Assembly: GCF_000372725.1 (NCBI RefSeq)
Contig: NW_005200784.1
Span: 818,994 to 882,993 of the forward strand
Source of the DNA: Emiliania huxleyi CCMP1516
Taxonomy: Eukaryota; Haptophyta; Isochrysidales; Noelaerhabdaceae
Direction: 5' to 3'
DNA: 64,000 bases
Every line of letters starts with the position of its first letter. Position 1 is the stretch's first letter. A program made the position numbers and the translations under genes. Positions 1-10,765 of the stretch are shown here, piece by piece. The notes under the pieces were generated by a model. It did no database searches. It saw only the letters and a program-made list of their open reading frames with translations, and had not been told where the DNA came from.

Positions 1-3
1 AAA

Positions 4-1349
4 ATGCAGGCAACGCGGATCAAGCTCCAGTACGACAGGACGGACGAGTACAAATCCAAGCTACGCTTAGCGACAGCGCTCCACGACGCCAAGGGTGCGT
101 GCCATGCCGAAATATGGGGGCTCGTGCCAGCACCTCACTGACGTCACACCACGCCGCAGGAGACTTCGTTCTTGGAAAATCAACGTTGAAGTCGATAAAA
201 GAAGCACGGAGTCTGATCAATCTGTGCGAGCAGGCGTTGGTGGGCGAAGACGATGTCCCACCATCGCCTGCTCCTTCCCCTCCCGAACCACAGCCCACGC
301 GCTCGATTGGAGGGCCCTCCGGAGTGCCCTCCTCGATTGCCTTGTGGGCGCTCGCTGTGCTCTTTCTGTTTGCTGTCTTCGGCCCTGAGTGGGTCCGTCC
401 CATGCTCATTGCCGGACCCATCCTGCTCGCACACGTGGTCTTCTCCTTCCAGCGGGAGGAGTGTGAGACAAACACCAAGGGCGCCGCTGCTGATGAGGAG
501 GCAGCTGCGCCCGTGGCGTGTCGCACTGCGCCCTCCTCAGGCGGCGTGACGGTGACTCAGCTGCTCGTCGCCGCCCTGGCGGTGCTCGCCCTTGCGATGA
601 TAGAACCCTCTACTCTTTCGCGGCCTACCGCCGCCGATGCAACTGCTATGATGCTGCTAAACATTGTTCGGTTGGGGCCGGTCCTCCTCGCGATCATGCT
701 TTGCGGAGTCCTTGTGCGCCCGCCTCCCCTTCCGCTTGACATCACGAGAGCTGCCAAGAGAGGGAGGGGACATGTCCCGTAGGTATCCTTCTTCATGTGC
801 CCCGACGGCCGTCTCCGATCCATCGTCGCCATTCTCGCCCTGTGCGCTATCAGCGTGGCCATCGGCTTGGCTCTGGTTAACGTGCACAGCGCAGTGACCT
901 ACACACCCCAGGAGCTGGCGGAACGGATGCAGATCGCTACGACGCGGCCAGCGACCCACGTCGCCATCTTCTACTGTGCCGCGGCATTGGGTGCGATAAT
1001 CGGCTCGCGGCCTCCCGAGCAGCTCTCACGCCGTATGAGGTTGATCTCTTTCGCCCTTCTGGCCGTCATCTCTCTGAGCGCCGACGTCATCCTGTTCACT
1101 CGGAGCGGTGACGTTCGCTTCCTCATGGGACAGGCCTGCTTCAACGCACCCATGGCGGTCGCGTACTGGCTGTCCGGCTCGCCGAGTTGCGGCTTCGGCA
1201 AGCCCAAGGCAGCTGATCGCGCGAGGCAGATGGTCCACGCTGCGTTCAAGTTCAGGCGTCTCCTCGTCATGGGGTGCGACCTCGATGGTCGCGGCGACGG
1301 CTTGGGGATTTTCTGGTTGTGCGCTGAATGCACTCGCCAAAACTCTTAA
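4..1349 (+). CDS. uncharacterised multipass membrane protein, 3 exons
   Basis: Three exons join in frame: 4-94, 160-713 and 783-1349. Intron 95-159 runs GTGCGT to CGCAG and intron 714-782 runs GTGCGC to CGTAG; the second removes an in-frame stop and keeps the phase. The first about 80 residues are charged and helical with no signal peptide. After a Pro-rich linker come about seven or eight hydrophobic segments, beginning near I-A-L-W-A-L-A-V and ending near A-V-A-Y-W-L-S-G, so the protein should sit in a membrane. I do not recognise the family. The start may lie upstream because the window begins only three bases before the ATG. Unlike most introns in this window, these two show no clear flanking direct repeat. 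Exon structure is inferred from frame and splice consensus. Confidence 0.5.
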
Positions 1350-1471
1350 GCCGTCAGAGGAGAGCCTCCGAGAAGCGGCGCACGCGTTTTTGATTTCACG
1401 GATTCGGATACACTGCTCACTGGTCGCGTGTTATAATTAACACCTCTCCTAAATGCGCACACATAGATCGA

Positions 1472-2413
1472 TCATGCTTGTGGAGGCCCCGTGTGCTCAC
1501 TGACAGACTCTGTCTGAGCCGAGAGTGGGGTGACAGAGTTCGGATTGTTTGCGGCCACCTCATCCTCTGTGCGCCGCTTCCTTATCTCCTCCTTGATCTG
1601 GACGACAGTCTCATACAAGACGTACAGCGCAATGGCGAAGATGATCGCGCACACCACCAACGCGGTGATGTTGTCCGCCTTGTCGCCGTCAAAGCTCTTG
1701 TCATTGTCGTAGACCCAGATCAGGATGGAGCAGGCCATTTCGGTGACGGTGCGCATCGTATCGGCAATCACATGGGCAAGGGCGGAGAAAACGTTGAGGT
1801 CGGCCGTAGAAGTGATCGCCGCCTCCTGCTCCTGCTCCGCACCGGCCGTGCTGCTCGCAACAAGCTCTGCGTTCGCGGAGCTCACACGTGCACGAGAAGC
1901 ACGCGCCTTGCGCGTGAGGAGGCCCTGCCAGCCACCGCGCTTGCGCAGCAGGATGGAGCCGAGCATACCAATATCGATGACCAGGTTTCCCGCGGTGAAA
2001 CCGAACATGATATACTGATTCGGCGAGTCGCTGGTGTCGCCCCCTCCCGCCTCGATCCCCTTGACCGACTCGAGGATGTTCAGAATTGCGACGGCGACGA
2101 GAGCGACAAACGAGATGCCTGCGGCCGAGATGTCGACGGCCGCCGAAGTGCGACGCTTCGCCCCACCGATCCGGAGATACTCGGCGAGTATGTTGATCAG
2201 GTACGTGGCCGAATCAACAAACATCGTGCTCGTGTCAGAGAACAAAGCTTGCGATCCTGACAATATCGACCCAAAGAGCTGCGCAACCGTGAAGATGCTG
2301 TTGAAGAGGAACGTGGCCCACAACGCCCTGATGTCGTGGGAGCCGCACGCTGTGCAACTCACCGTCGGTGGCTGTTCCACGTCGAGGAGCGATGCGGCGC
2401 CGTCAGCAACCAT
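1472..2413 (-). CDS. divergent CDF-family (cation diffusion facilitator) transporter
   Basis: The 313-residue single exon has six predicted membrane segments in the CDF order. The family's metal site normally pairs D-x3-H-x3-D in TM2 with H-x3-D in TM5. Here the TM2 stretch reads D-T-S-T-M-F-V-D, so Thr replaces the usual His, while TM5 keeps H-V-I-A-D. A His/Asp-poor, Ala/Glu-rich loop of about 50 residues lies between TM4 and TM5. CDF proteins export Zn, Mn, Fe or related divalent ions from the cytosol; the altered TM2 site makes the ion uncertain. The open frame continues upstream to 2557 without an ATG and ends in a duplicated AACAAGAAGAA motif (2519 and 2556), so a short 5' exon is possible. 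The long cytosolic C-terminal beta-alpha domain of many CDFs is not evident. Family call moderate, substrate unknown. Confidence 0.55.
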   Translation of the reverse strand: MVADGAASLLDVEQPPTVSCTACGSHDIRALWATFLFNSIFTVAQLFGSILSGSQALFSDTSTMFVDSATYLINILAEYLRIGGAKRRTSAAVDISAAGISFVALVAVAILNILESVKGIEAGGGDTSDSPNQYIMFGFTAGNLVIDIGMLGSILLRKRGGWQGLLTRKARASRARVSSANAELVASSTAGAEQEQEAAITSTADLNVFSALAHVIADTMRTVTEMACSILIWVYDNDKSFDGDKADNITALVVCAIIFAIALYVLYETVVQIKEEIRKRRTEDEVAANNPNSVTPLSAQTESVSEHTGPPQA

Positions 2414-2719
2414 CCGGAAAGATTGCCAGGCCGGGCGCTGGCTGGTATTGCGAGCAAGGGTGTTGTAAATCAGGTGGCGGCGTGAATTCAGGTTGCGGCC
2501 GATTCGGGCGGCCCGAACAAACAAGAAGAATTCAAGAAGGCCAAGTCTCTCGCGCAAACAAGAAGAATCCTCACATATGAAGGTTGTCCGTTGTCTTAAG
2601 AGCTCTACTTCGTTTCTTTGCCTACTTTTCCTGACTGGTGTGTGCGGCGGTAATAGTTTTCATATCGACTCTCTCCAGCCAGCGCCCACGGCTGGCCACA
2701 CGCAGGCCCTGGCACGAAA

Positions 2720-4894
2720 TCACCCGGCCTGAGGCAGGCTGTCGCAAGCGTCTGGCTTTCCGCCGACGTACCTCTCCCAAACGCAGAGCATCCGCTTGTG
2801 CTTGTCGGGGTGGTAGTTGAAGTGCACCATCACGGGCCAGTCGGCCTCTGCCGTCAACCTGCCCGGAAAGAAGCGGCGCCGCTCCGAGAAGAAGAACACC
2901 TTTGAGTTCATGAACTGGTCGTACTGCATCACCCGCACCTGACGACACCAGCGGTGCATCAACAAGAGCGCGTGACGCAATCGTGCTGTATCGCCCGCAC
3001 CGCTACGCCCGAGCCGTTGTACGACCCGTGCGAGAGCATGAAGGCCTCCGAGTTGAAGACTTGCTGGTCCCACGCCGCCGCCTATGCACTCTTGTCCACG
3101 CGTCATCAACCGGCGGTGAGTGCTGGAGTCGAAGCCCTGCGGTCCAACTCCGCCGCCTTTGAGAGCTGATCCGCCACTCGCTCCAGCAGCAGCACCTATT
3201 CGTATACTCATATAATTAGTATTCGTACTTTTGGAGAGCTGATGCGCCACTCGCTCCAGCAGCAGCACCTATCGGCCAGCCTCCGAGAAGGGTCAGGGAA
3301 GGCTCGGGGGAAGGGCTGCAGCCGCCGCCCAGTCTTGCAGCAGCACCGCGCGGGCGTGGGTCGGGCGAGGTCGGGCGAAGTCGGGTGAGGTCGGGTGAGG
3401 TCGGGTGATCTAGCAGCAGCACCGCGCGTGGCGTGGGCCGGAGGAAGGCGCAGCCGACGTTGAGGGTGAAGTGCTGCACGTAGAGCCCTCCGCCGCCCCA
3501 GCCCATCTTTGGCTCGTGGACCGAGCTGATCTGCCCCCCGGCCCAGGACTTGGAGAAGCCGTCGGTGGACGCCTGTGACGTGCATCTCTCCAGGTCACAG
3601 GCGGGGCGGGAGTAGCGTCGGGAGCTGGCAGGGGCCGAGTGTGGGGACGCCTCGATGTCGGCGTCGCGGTAGAGGTGGAGGAAAGGGTCCTACTCACGGC
3701 ATCACCCATCCCTCGAGCTCAGTCTCTGCCTTCCGTGGCCGTCGCGGCAGAGGCTCCTTGAGGAAGACGAGGTCGAGATCGACAACCTGGAGCAGCGACA
3801 AGAACAGTGACAAAAGTAGCTGAGGAACGGTCCATGCTCGAGTCATTCGTTGGAAGGCGGCGCCGAGACCACCTAGGCCGCCGTGTCTCGGTGGTGTCTC
3901 GGTGGTGTCTCGGTGGTGTCTCGGAGCTGTCTCGGAGGTCTCATCGAAATGTCTCGGAAGTTTCAGAGGCGCGTCGGCGCGCCAGGATCGAGAAGCCCAT
4001 CAGCAGCGACTGCCTGAGCAGGCCGTACTTGAGCGTCGAGATCATGTTCGCGCCTGCAGGACGGCTCCGACAAGGTTCGCAGAAGGTTTCGGGGTAGCTA
4101 CTTGAGCGTCGAGATCACGTCTGCGCCGCGCGAGTTCTGCTGCGCGCTCGGCACGGGCAGCTCGAGCCGCAGCGAAGGCGCGTCGCCTCTCTTCGTGCAG
4201 AAGGCCTAAGGTAAGGTACGGTTAAACAAGTCAAGGGCCGGGCGACCCGCGCATCTCCACGTCTAAATGGCAGGAGCCCCACGGCATCAAAGGTGCAAGG
4301 CCCAGTGTGCGAGGGTGAGCGGTGTGTGAGTCGCCTCGGTGGCGTCGTCGAGAGTGATGACCAGCGAGTTCCGCAGCTGCAGCCGGCGAAGGCTCTCGAG
4401 GAAGGTCTCGAGCACCTAATTACTTGATGAGTATTCGTTCATTCTCGACCCGGAAACCCGGCGACGCCTCTCCACATCTCGAGCACATTGCCGCCGTTCC
4501 ACCAGCACGTCTTGCGGTTGGTGCACATCATCACGTCGTTCGCCAGCGACAGCATCACCTCCTTCCGCTCGTTGGCGACGCGCTGCAGCGCCGCCTCGAG
4601 CTTCCGGTTCGTCTCGGTATTGTCCGGCTTGCCGAGCCCGGGCGACGTGCAATCCGCCGGTGGCGTCGAGCCGGCGGCGGCGCTCGCAGCAGCAGCCCGT
4701 GCCTCTGCGGCCGTGGCGCGAGCCTCTGCTGCTGCAGCCCGCGCCTCGGACGCGGCGGCTCGGCGCATCGCCGCGAGCAGAGCCTCTGCGTCGGGTGCTG
4801 CTCCGCGTGACTGCGGTGCAGAGAAGCGAGTGAAGTTGACGAGGAGAAGCGCGAGCACGGAGACGAGCGCGAGCACTCCGAGGAACCGGCGCAT
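2720..4894 (-). CDS. GT77-type nucleotide-diphospho-sugar transferase, Golgi type II membrane protein
   Basis: The ATG at 4894 starts a signal anchor (about residues 4-22), then an Ala/Glu coiled stem. The catalytic domain is rebuilt from about eight exons: NERKEVMLSLAND near 4530, LVITLDD near 4350, FCTKRGD near 4190, YGLLRQSLLMGFSIL near 4040, the DxD-like VVDLDLVFL near 3770, LYRDADIE near 3660, HFTLNVGCAFLRPT near 3460, WDQQVFNSEAF near 3050 and FNYHPDKHKRM near 2820. This order and the DxD and WDQ motifs are those of GT77 (RRA/XEG113-like arabinosyl- or galactosyltransferases), which act in the Golgi lumen on glycoproteins. Supported introns include 4416-4486, 3573-3650 and 2939-3000; each starts with a copy of the downstream exon's first bases. 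A 28-bp array overlaps the start codon and extends upstream. Family call firm; acceptor substrate unknown. Confidence 0.75.
3361..3410. repeat. 10-bp intronic minisatellite (TCGGGYGARG)
   Basis: Five units in an intron of the GT77 gene, flanked on both sides by GCGGTGCTGCTGC. Confidence 0.95.
3884..3927. repeat. 11-bp intronic minisatellite (TGTCTCGGTGG)
   Basis: Four units in the GT77 gene intron before the DxD exon. Confidence 0.95.
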
Positions 4895-5008
4895 GGTGAG
4901 TCAGCCGTGGCCAGCGGCGCAGGGTGAGTCAGCCGTGGCCAGCGGCGCAGGGTGAGTCAGCCGTGGCCAGCGGCGCAGGGTGAGTCAGCCGTGGCCAGCG
5001 GCGCAGCA
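4895..5008. repeat. 28-bp tandem repeat, 4 copies, at the GT77 start
   Basis: Four near-perfect 28-bp units, each holding GGTGAGTCAGCC, run from the GT77 start codon outwards. TGAGTCA is the consensus of AP-1/bZIP sites. Because the array occupies the position of the 5' leader and core promoter, it could carry four bZIP sites, or it could be a neutral minisatellite. Confidence 0.8.
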
Positions 5009-6530
<1,522 letters not shown>

Positions 6531-6630
6531 CTCGGGACCGCTCGGGACCGCTCGGGACCGCTCGGGTCCCTCGGGACCGCTCGGGACCGCTCGGGACCGC
6601 TCGGGACCGCTCGGCCTCGCTCGGGGGCGC
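6531..6630. repeat. 10-bp minisatellite CTCGGGACCG
   Basis: About nine to ten units of CTCGGGACCG with minor variants. A related array lies at 7184-7310, and the only coding-like exons of the area lie between the two, so both may be intronic. Confidence 0.95.
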
Positions 6631-6714
6631 GGCTGGGACATTTGCGGCCCGCCTCCGGCTGGCTGGGCTGCATGCACGGCTGGGCGGCGCGGAGGTGCTG
6701 CACGGGGCAGGGCA

Positions 6715-7022
6715 TAAAGGAGACGTAAGCGCAAGCTGCAGGTCGTCGCGGCGCGCTACCCCAACAAGACGGCCAAGGAGATCATCACCAACGACCAAGA
6801 TGATCGGCGCTGACGTTGCGAGGGACAGCCTCAACACTTCCGATGATATCACCGGCGAGCAGGGAGGGTGGCTCCTGGCGTCGTACCTGCACTCGATCAA
6901 GGACGACGCCTCCAACGACTTCCTCTCCCTCGGGCGTCAAGGATTTCCTGCAGACGCAGCTGGACAAGTACCGCATGTTTTACTCATCGGACGTCGCAGA
7001 AGGGGCTGCTCGAGCAAGCGCT
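6715..7022 (+). CDS. exon-like pieces of an unrecognised protein
   Basis: Three plus-strand pieces have non-random composition: KLQVVAARYPNKTAKEII near 6740-6790, a frame with D-V-A-R-D-S-L-N-T-S-D-D-I-T-G-E near 6813-6930, and VKDFLQTQLDKYRMFYSSD near 6938-7000. They are in different frames and would need splicing. No family is recognised. They could belong to one small multi-exon gene bracketed by the two CTCGGGA minisatellites, or be relics. No start or stop could be assigned with confidence. Confidence 0.25.
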
Positions 7023-7183
7023 TTTGTTTCTCCCTAAGCTGGAGCAGCTCGCCGCCGCCGCCGCTGCCGCCGCCGCGCCGCCGCCCGACTTTGGGACCCC
7101 CCCCAGGCAGCGCGGCCCCGCTCGGGAGAAGCTGGCTGGCCCAAGCGCCGCGCCCCTGCCGGTCGAATTTTAGCATAGGCCGT

Positions 7184-7310
7184 TGGGACGGCTCGGGACG
7201 GCTCGGGACGGCTCGGGACGGCTCGGGACGGCTCGGGACGGCTCGGGTCCCTCGGGTGTCTCGGGACCGCTCGGGACCGCTCGGGACCGCTCGGGCGGGA
7301 CCGCTCGGAC
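7184..7310. repeat. 10-bp minisatellite GCTCGGGACG / CTCGGGACCG
   Basis: About twelve 10-bp units; the first half is GCTCGGGACG, the second half CTCGGGACCG, so two local expansions are fused. Confidence 0.95.
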
Positions 7311-7536
7311 GCTTCCGACCATTGCTCCGTTTGATTAACATCCCGTGTCGTCCGCGGGAGGCGGCAGCGGCAGCCTTGGGGCCAAAGATGAAGGCGTATT
7401 GGAGTGGCCTTTGGCGCTGGCTCTGCGAAGGCATAGAAGACGAAATCAGAGAAAAAAAAAGCCCGCCGCCCGGCGCTGTCGGGCCGGCCCGCCAAGGTAC
7501 TACCTAGGTACCATAGTCCGCCGCTTTACTCCTCGG

Positions 7537-9937
7537 ATGCCGCGGCGGCAGTCCTCGCAGTCGTCCGAGGGCTCGATGACGCGCTCGGAGGGCGAGCAGT
7601 CGAGGCCGTCTCGCCGGCTGGGCATCACGGGCTACGTCGGCCTCGTGCGGGAGGGCTACGATGAGCTGGTCAAAGCGATCATCAGGCCGCCGCGCGCCGA
7701 GTACTCGCTCAACGACCTGGGTCCGAGCGAGTTTCGGTACGGCGGGGTCGATTTCGTGCGGCAGGACGTCTCGGTCCCGAACCGGCGCGGCCTCGCGCTC
7801 TGCGGCAGCCTGTGGCGGCGCGCGGACCTCGAGCCTGGCAGCAGCTTCCCGTGCGTGGTCTACCTGCACGGCAACGCGTCATGCCGCGCCGAGGCGACGA
7901 CGATCGCGAGCCAGGTGCTCGCGCTCGGCGCCGCCCTCTTCTCCTTCGACTTTGCCGGCTGCGGCCTCTCCGAAGGCAACTACATCTCGCTCGGCTTTTT
8001 CGAGCGCGACGACGTCGAGACGATGATCGGGTGGCTGCGCGAGTACGCGGGGGTGGGGGCGGTGGCGCTGTGGGGCCGCTCCATGGGCGCCGTGTCCTCC
8101 GTGATGCAGGCCGCGCGAGACCCGTCCATCGCAGGGCTGGTCCTCGACTCGCCCTTTGCCTCGCTGGAGCAGGCTGTTCCGCAGAGTAGTAGTCGTTTGG
8201 TGCGGGGTAGCAGTTGTGGCTGGCGCGTGGGGCTCTCTTCTTCTTGCTGGAGCAGGCTGCGCACTACGCCGCCGCACCATGCTCCCACCCACCCCCTCCC
8301 TACCCCGCTACCCCTCACCCTCCCCAGCCCCTCCAAACCCCGCCACCCCTCCCTCCCTCCCCGCCACCCTCCCTCCCTCCCCCCGCCAAAGGTTGCCCTC
8401 GAGCTCGTCTCTGGCGGACCAGACGGCGACCGGCCCGAGGGCGCGCCCACCCCGCCCGGCCTCCTCGTCATGTCTTGGTCAATGAGCCCCATTCCCACTC
8501 CTCACCAGGCGTGCCCAACGTCCCCGGATTCCTCGTCAAGTCGGCGCTGCGGATGGCGCCTCCTCCGCTCCGCACCGCTCTTCAGCGAGCGCGCCAGGGC
8601 AAGAGGAGGAGCGCATTGGAATGGGTAGGTCGCCTCCTCCGTCAAGAGCCGCGCGGGGTTCGACCTGTACAAGTGCCGACCTGTCGACGCGGCGCCAACT
8701 TGTTTCATGCCGGCGCGCTCTTCGCAGCGGCGCACGGCGCCGTGAGACACGTCCGAGACACGTCCGAGACACGTCCGAGACATGTCCCACAGGCGCTCTT
8801 CGCGACGGCGCACGATGACGTGCTCGTCCGGCCGCACCACTCCCGCCTCATATTCGACGCGTTTGCGGGCGGCAAGACTTCGGTCGGCGGCAGGAGCAGG
8901 GGCTGTCTCTGAAGTGTCTCGTGCCCTCTCCTGCAGGCGACAAGAACTTGGTCACGTTCGAGGGCGATCACAACGAGATGAGGCCCGGCTTCTTCCTCGA
9001 TTCCGCCGCCATCTTCTTCACCAACGTGCTGCGCATCCCAGATGCGGCAGCCCTCGAGGTGCCGACGGATCACTCGGGCCGGCCGCTACCCCTCATGCAA
9101 GTGCTGCTGATGCAGCAGCGCGGCGCGGCGGCGCGGCGGCACAGCTGCGCGGCGGCACTGTCTCCGAGCCTTCTCGGAGGCTTCGCGGACCCTTCTCTTC
9201 AGGCGCGGCTCTACGGCCCTCGCGGCGGCGAGGCGACGCAGGCGGAGCGAGCGCGGTTGCGAGCCGAGGCGCAGCAGGAGCCTCGAGCGGCGCAGCAGCT
9301 GGAGGAGCCTTCTCCGAGCCTTCTCCGAGCCTTCTCGGAGCCTTCCTCTCAGGAGCTCGAGCGGCAGCAGCTGGAGGAGGAGGAGATGCTCAACCGCGCC
9401 ATCCTCGAGTCGCTCTCCTCGTCTGAGCCTCCCGCCGCCTGCCGGCAGCGAGCCTCCGACAACCACGCGCCGCAGCCGCCGCCCGCCGCGCCGCCCGCCG
9501 CTCCTTTCGACGCGGCGGCCGTCGAGCGGGCCGCCGCGCCGCCGGCTGACGGCCCCCCCTCGCCGCCGGCGCCGCCGGGGGAGGCGACGACGCCGGAGGA
9601 GCCCGCCGAGGACCGGCTGCTCGCCGAGGCCATCAAGCTGAGCCTGCAGGACGCGACGCAGGCGAGATGTATGCCGAGAGGTTCCGGGAGAGTCCGAGAC
9701 ACGCCGTATGACGCACCGAGAGACGCCGAGATACACCGAGACATACTGAGATATACCGAGAGATGCCGAGAAACGCCGAGAGATGCCGAGAGACGCCGAG
9801 AGATGCCGAGAGACGCCGAGAGATGCCGAGAGTAACGAGAGATGGCAAGAGTGCCGAGAGATGCCGAGAGGTACCGAGAGATACCGAGAGCCTGCAGGAC
9901 GCGACGCAGGCGCAGAAGGTGGCCGAGGTGGACTGAG
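7537..9937 (+). CDS. alpha/beta hydrolase with C-terminal ubiquitin-interacting motifs
   Basis: Starts at the ATG at 7537. The hydrolase fold reads VVYLHGNASC (oxyanion strand), FDFAGCGLSEG, the nucleophile elbow G-R-S-M-G near 8080, then after introns VKSRAGFDLYK, A-H-D-D-V-L-V (acid) and EGDHNEMRP (catalytic His). This is the BEM46/ABHD type of serine hydrolase. Downstream is an Ala/Glu/Gln-rich region with two UIM-like helices, EEEMLNRAILESLSSSE near 9385 and RLLAEAIKLSLQDATQ near 9620, which in other proteins bind ubiquitin. Introns with a duplicated exon start include 8713-8792, 8879-8936 and 9662-9909. Introns near 9150-9210 and 9280-9350 show the same pattern, and one or two more lie between 8165 and 8640. 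Several carry 10-11-bp minisatellites. It ends at the TGA at 9935-9937. Exon joins are inferred; domain calls are firm. Confidence 0.75.
8741..8785. repeat. 11-bp intronic minisatellite (ACACGTCCGAG)
   Basis: Four units inside intron 8713-8792 of the hydrolase gene. Confidence 0.9.
9305..9347. repeat. 11-bp intronic minisatellite (GAGCCTTCTCC)
   Basis: About four units between two copies of a Glu/Gln-rich exon segment; a single unit also occurs near 9170. Confidence 0.9.
9641..9912. repeat. intron bounded by a perfect 24-bp direct repeat, filled with a GCCGAGAGA minisatellite
   Basis: The 24 bp at 9641-9664 recur exactly at 9889-9912. Between them lies a degenerate 9-10-bp GCCGAGAGAT/ACGCCGAGAG array. 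Removing 248 bp (9662-9909, GC...AG) gives an uninterrupted UIM followed by a stop. Confidence 0.9.
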
Positions 9938-10765
9938 GGCGAGGCCCAGCCCCCCGGGCCGCGAGAGGGTGAGCATTGGAGGGGAGGGTTGGCCGGAGGA
10001 GGGCGCCGGCGCCGCGAGCCTCCGAGCCGCGGGTTCCGCGCGACGCGGACTGAGGCCGAGGGCGTTGTGTGCGGTACATGTACCCCAGGCCGCCCAAGCT
10101 GTGCGTCTTTATGCTGGCGGTTGCTGCGGGGGCGCGGAGCGGCGGGAAGTTGGCCGTTCTCGAACGCTGGTCGCTGGAGACAGCTCTTCAAGCGGGTGTG
10201 GGGAGATGCACGATGATGAGAGAGCGCGCTGAGAAAAGGTGTGTTTCCTGTGTGTGTATTCGCAAAAACGTGCAACGTGGTCCCCCTTCTCCCCCCCGCC
10301 GAGCCGCGCCGTGTTGCGTGTACGGCATTACCAGAGCCCCAGCACGAGGATCAGCTTCAAGGTAAGCGGTAACGTAAGTAAACTTCCTCCCCGGCTGCCG
10401 GCGCTCCACCGGCTGCATCACAGTTCTCACAGACCTTGTTATATGTTATTGAGAAGAAAATACGATATACGTCGCCTATGGCGCTGTGCGCTGTTCACAC
10501 ACACACAAGGTGCCGTGGCGGGTGGGGGGTGGGGCAAGGTGGGGGGCGTCGCTCCCTAGCGGCAGACTCCAAGCAACCCACAAAGTCGCGGCGCGATGCT
10601 CGGCGGTAGGGGTCGTAGTACTGCGCCCCCGTCCTTCCAGGAGCCTGCATCCGTCTTGATCCATCCCTTTCCACGCGCGTGGTCCTTGACCCATCCCTTT
10701 CCAGTCGAGTGGTCGAGCGGTCCGTCCAAAGAAAGAAATTTTCCACTGAAAAGCACGCCAGACAG
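9938..10765. other. intergenic DNA
   Basis: No gene is seen in 0.8 kb between the hydrolase stop and the GNAT start codon. It holds short CA runs near 10498 and, at 10655-10703, a doubled motif around CCATCCCTTTCCA just upstream of the GNAT start. Confidence 0.5.
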
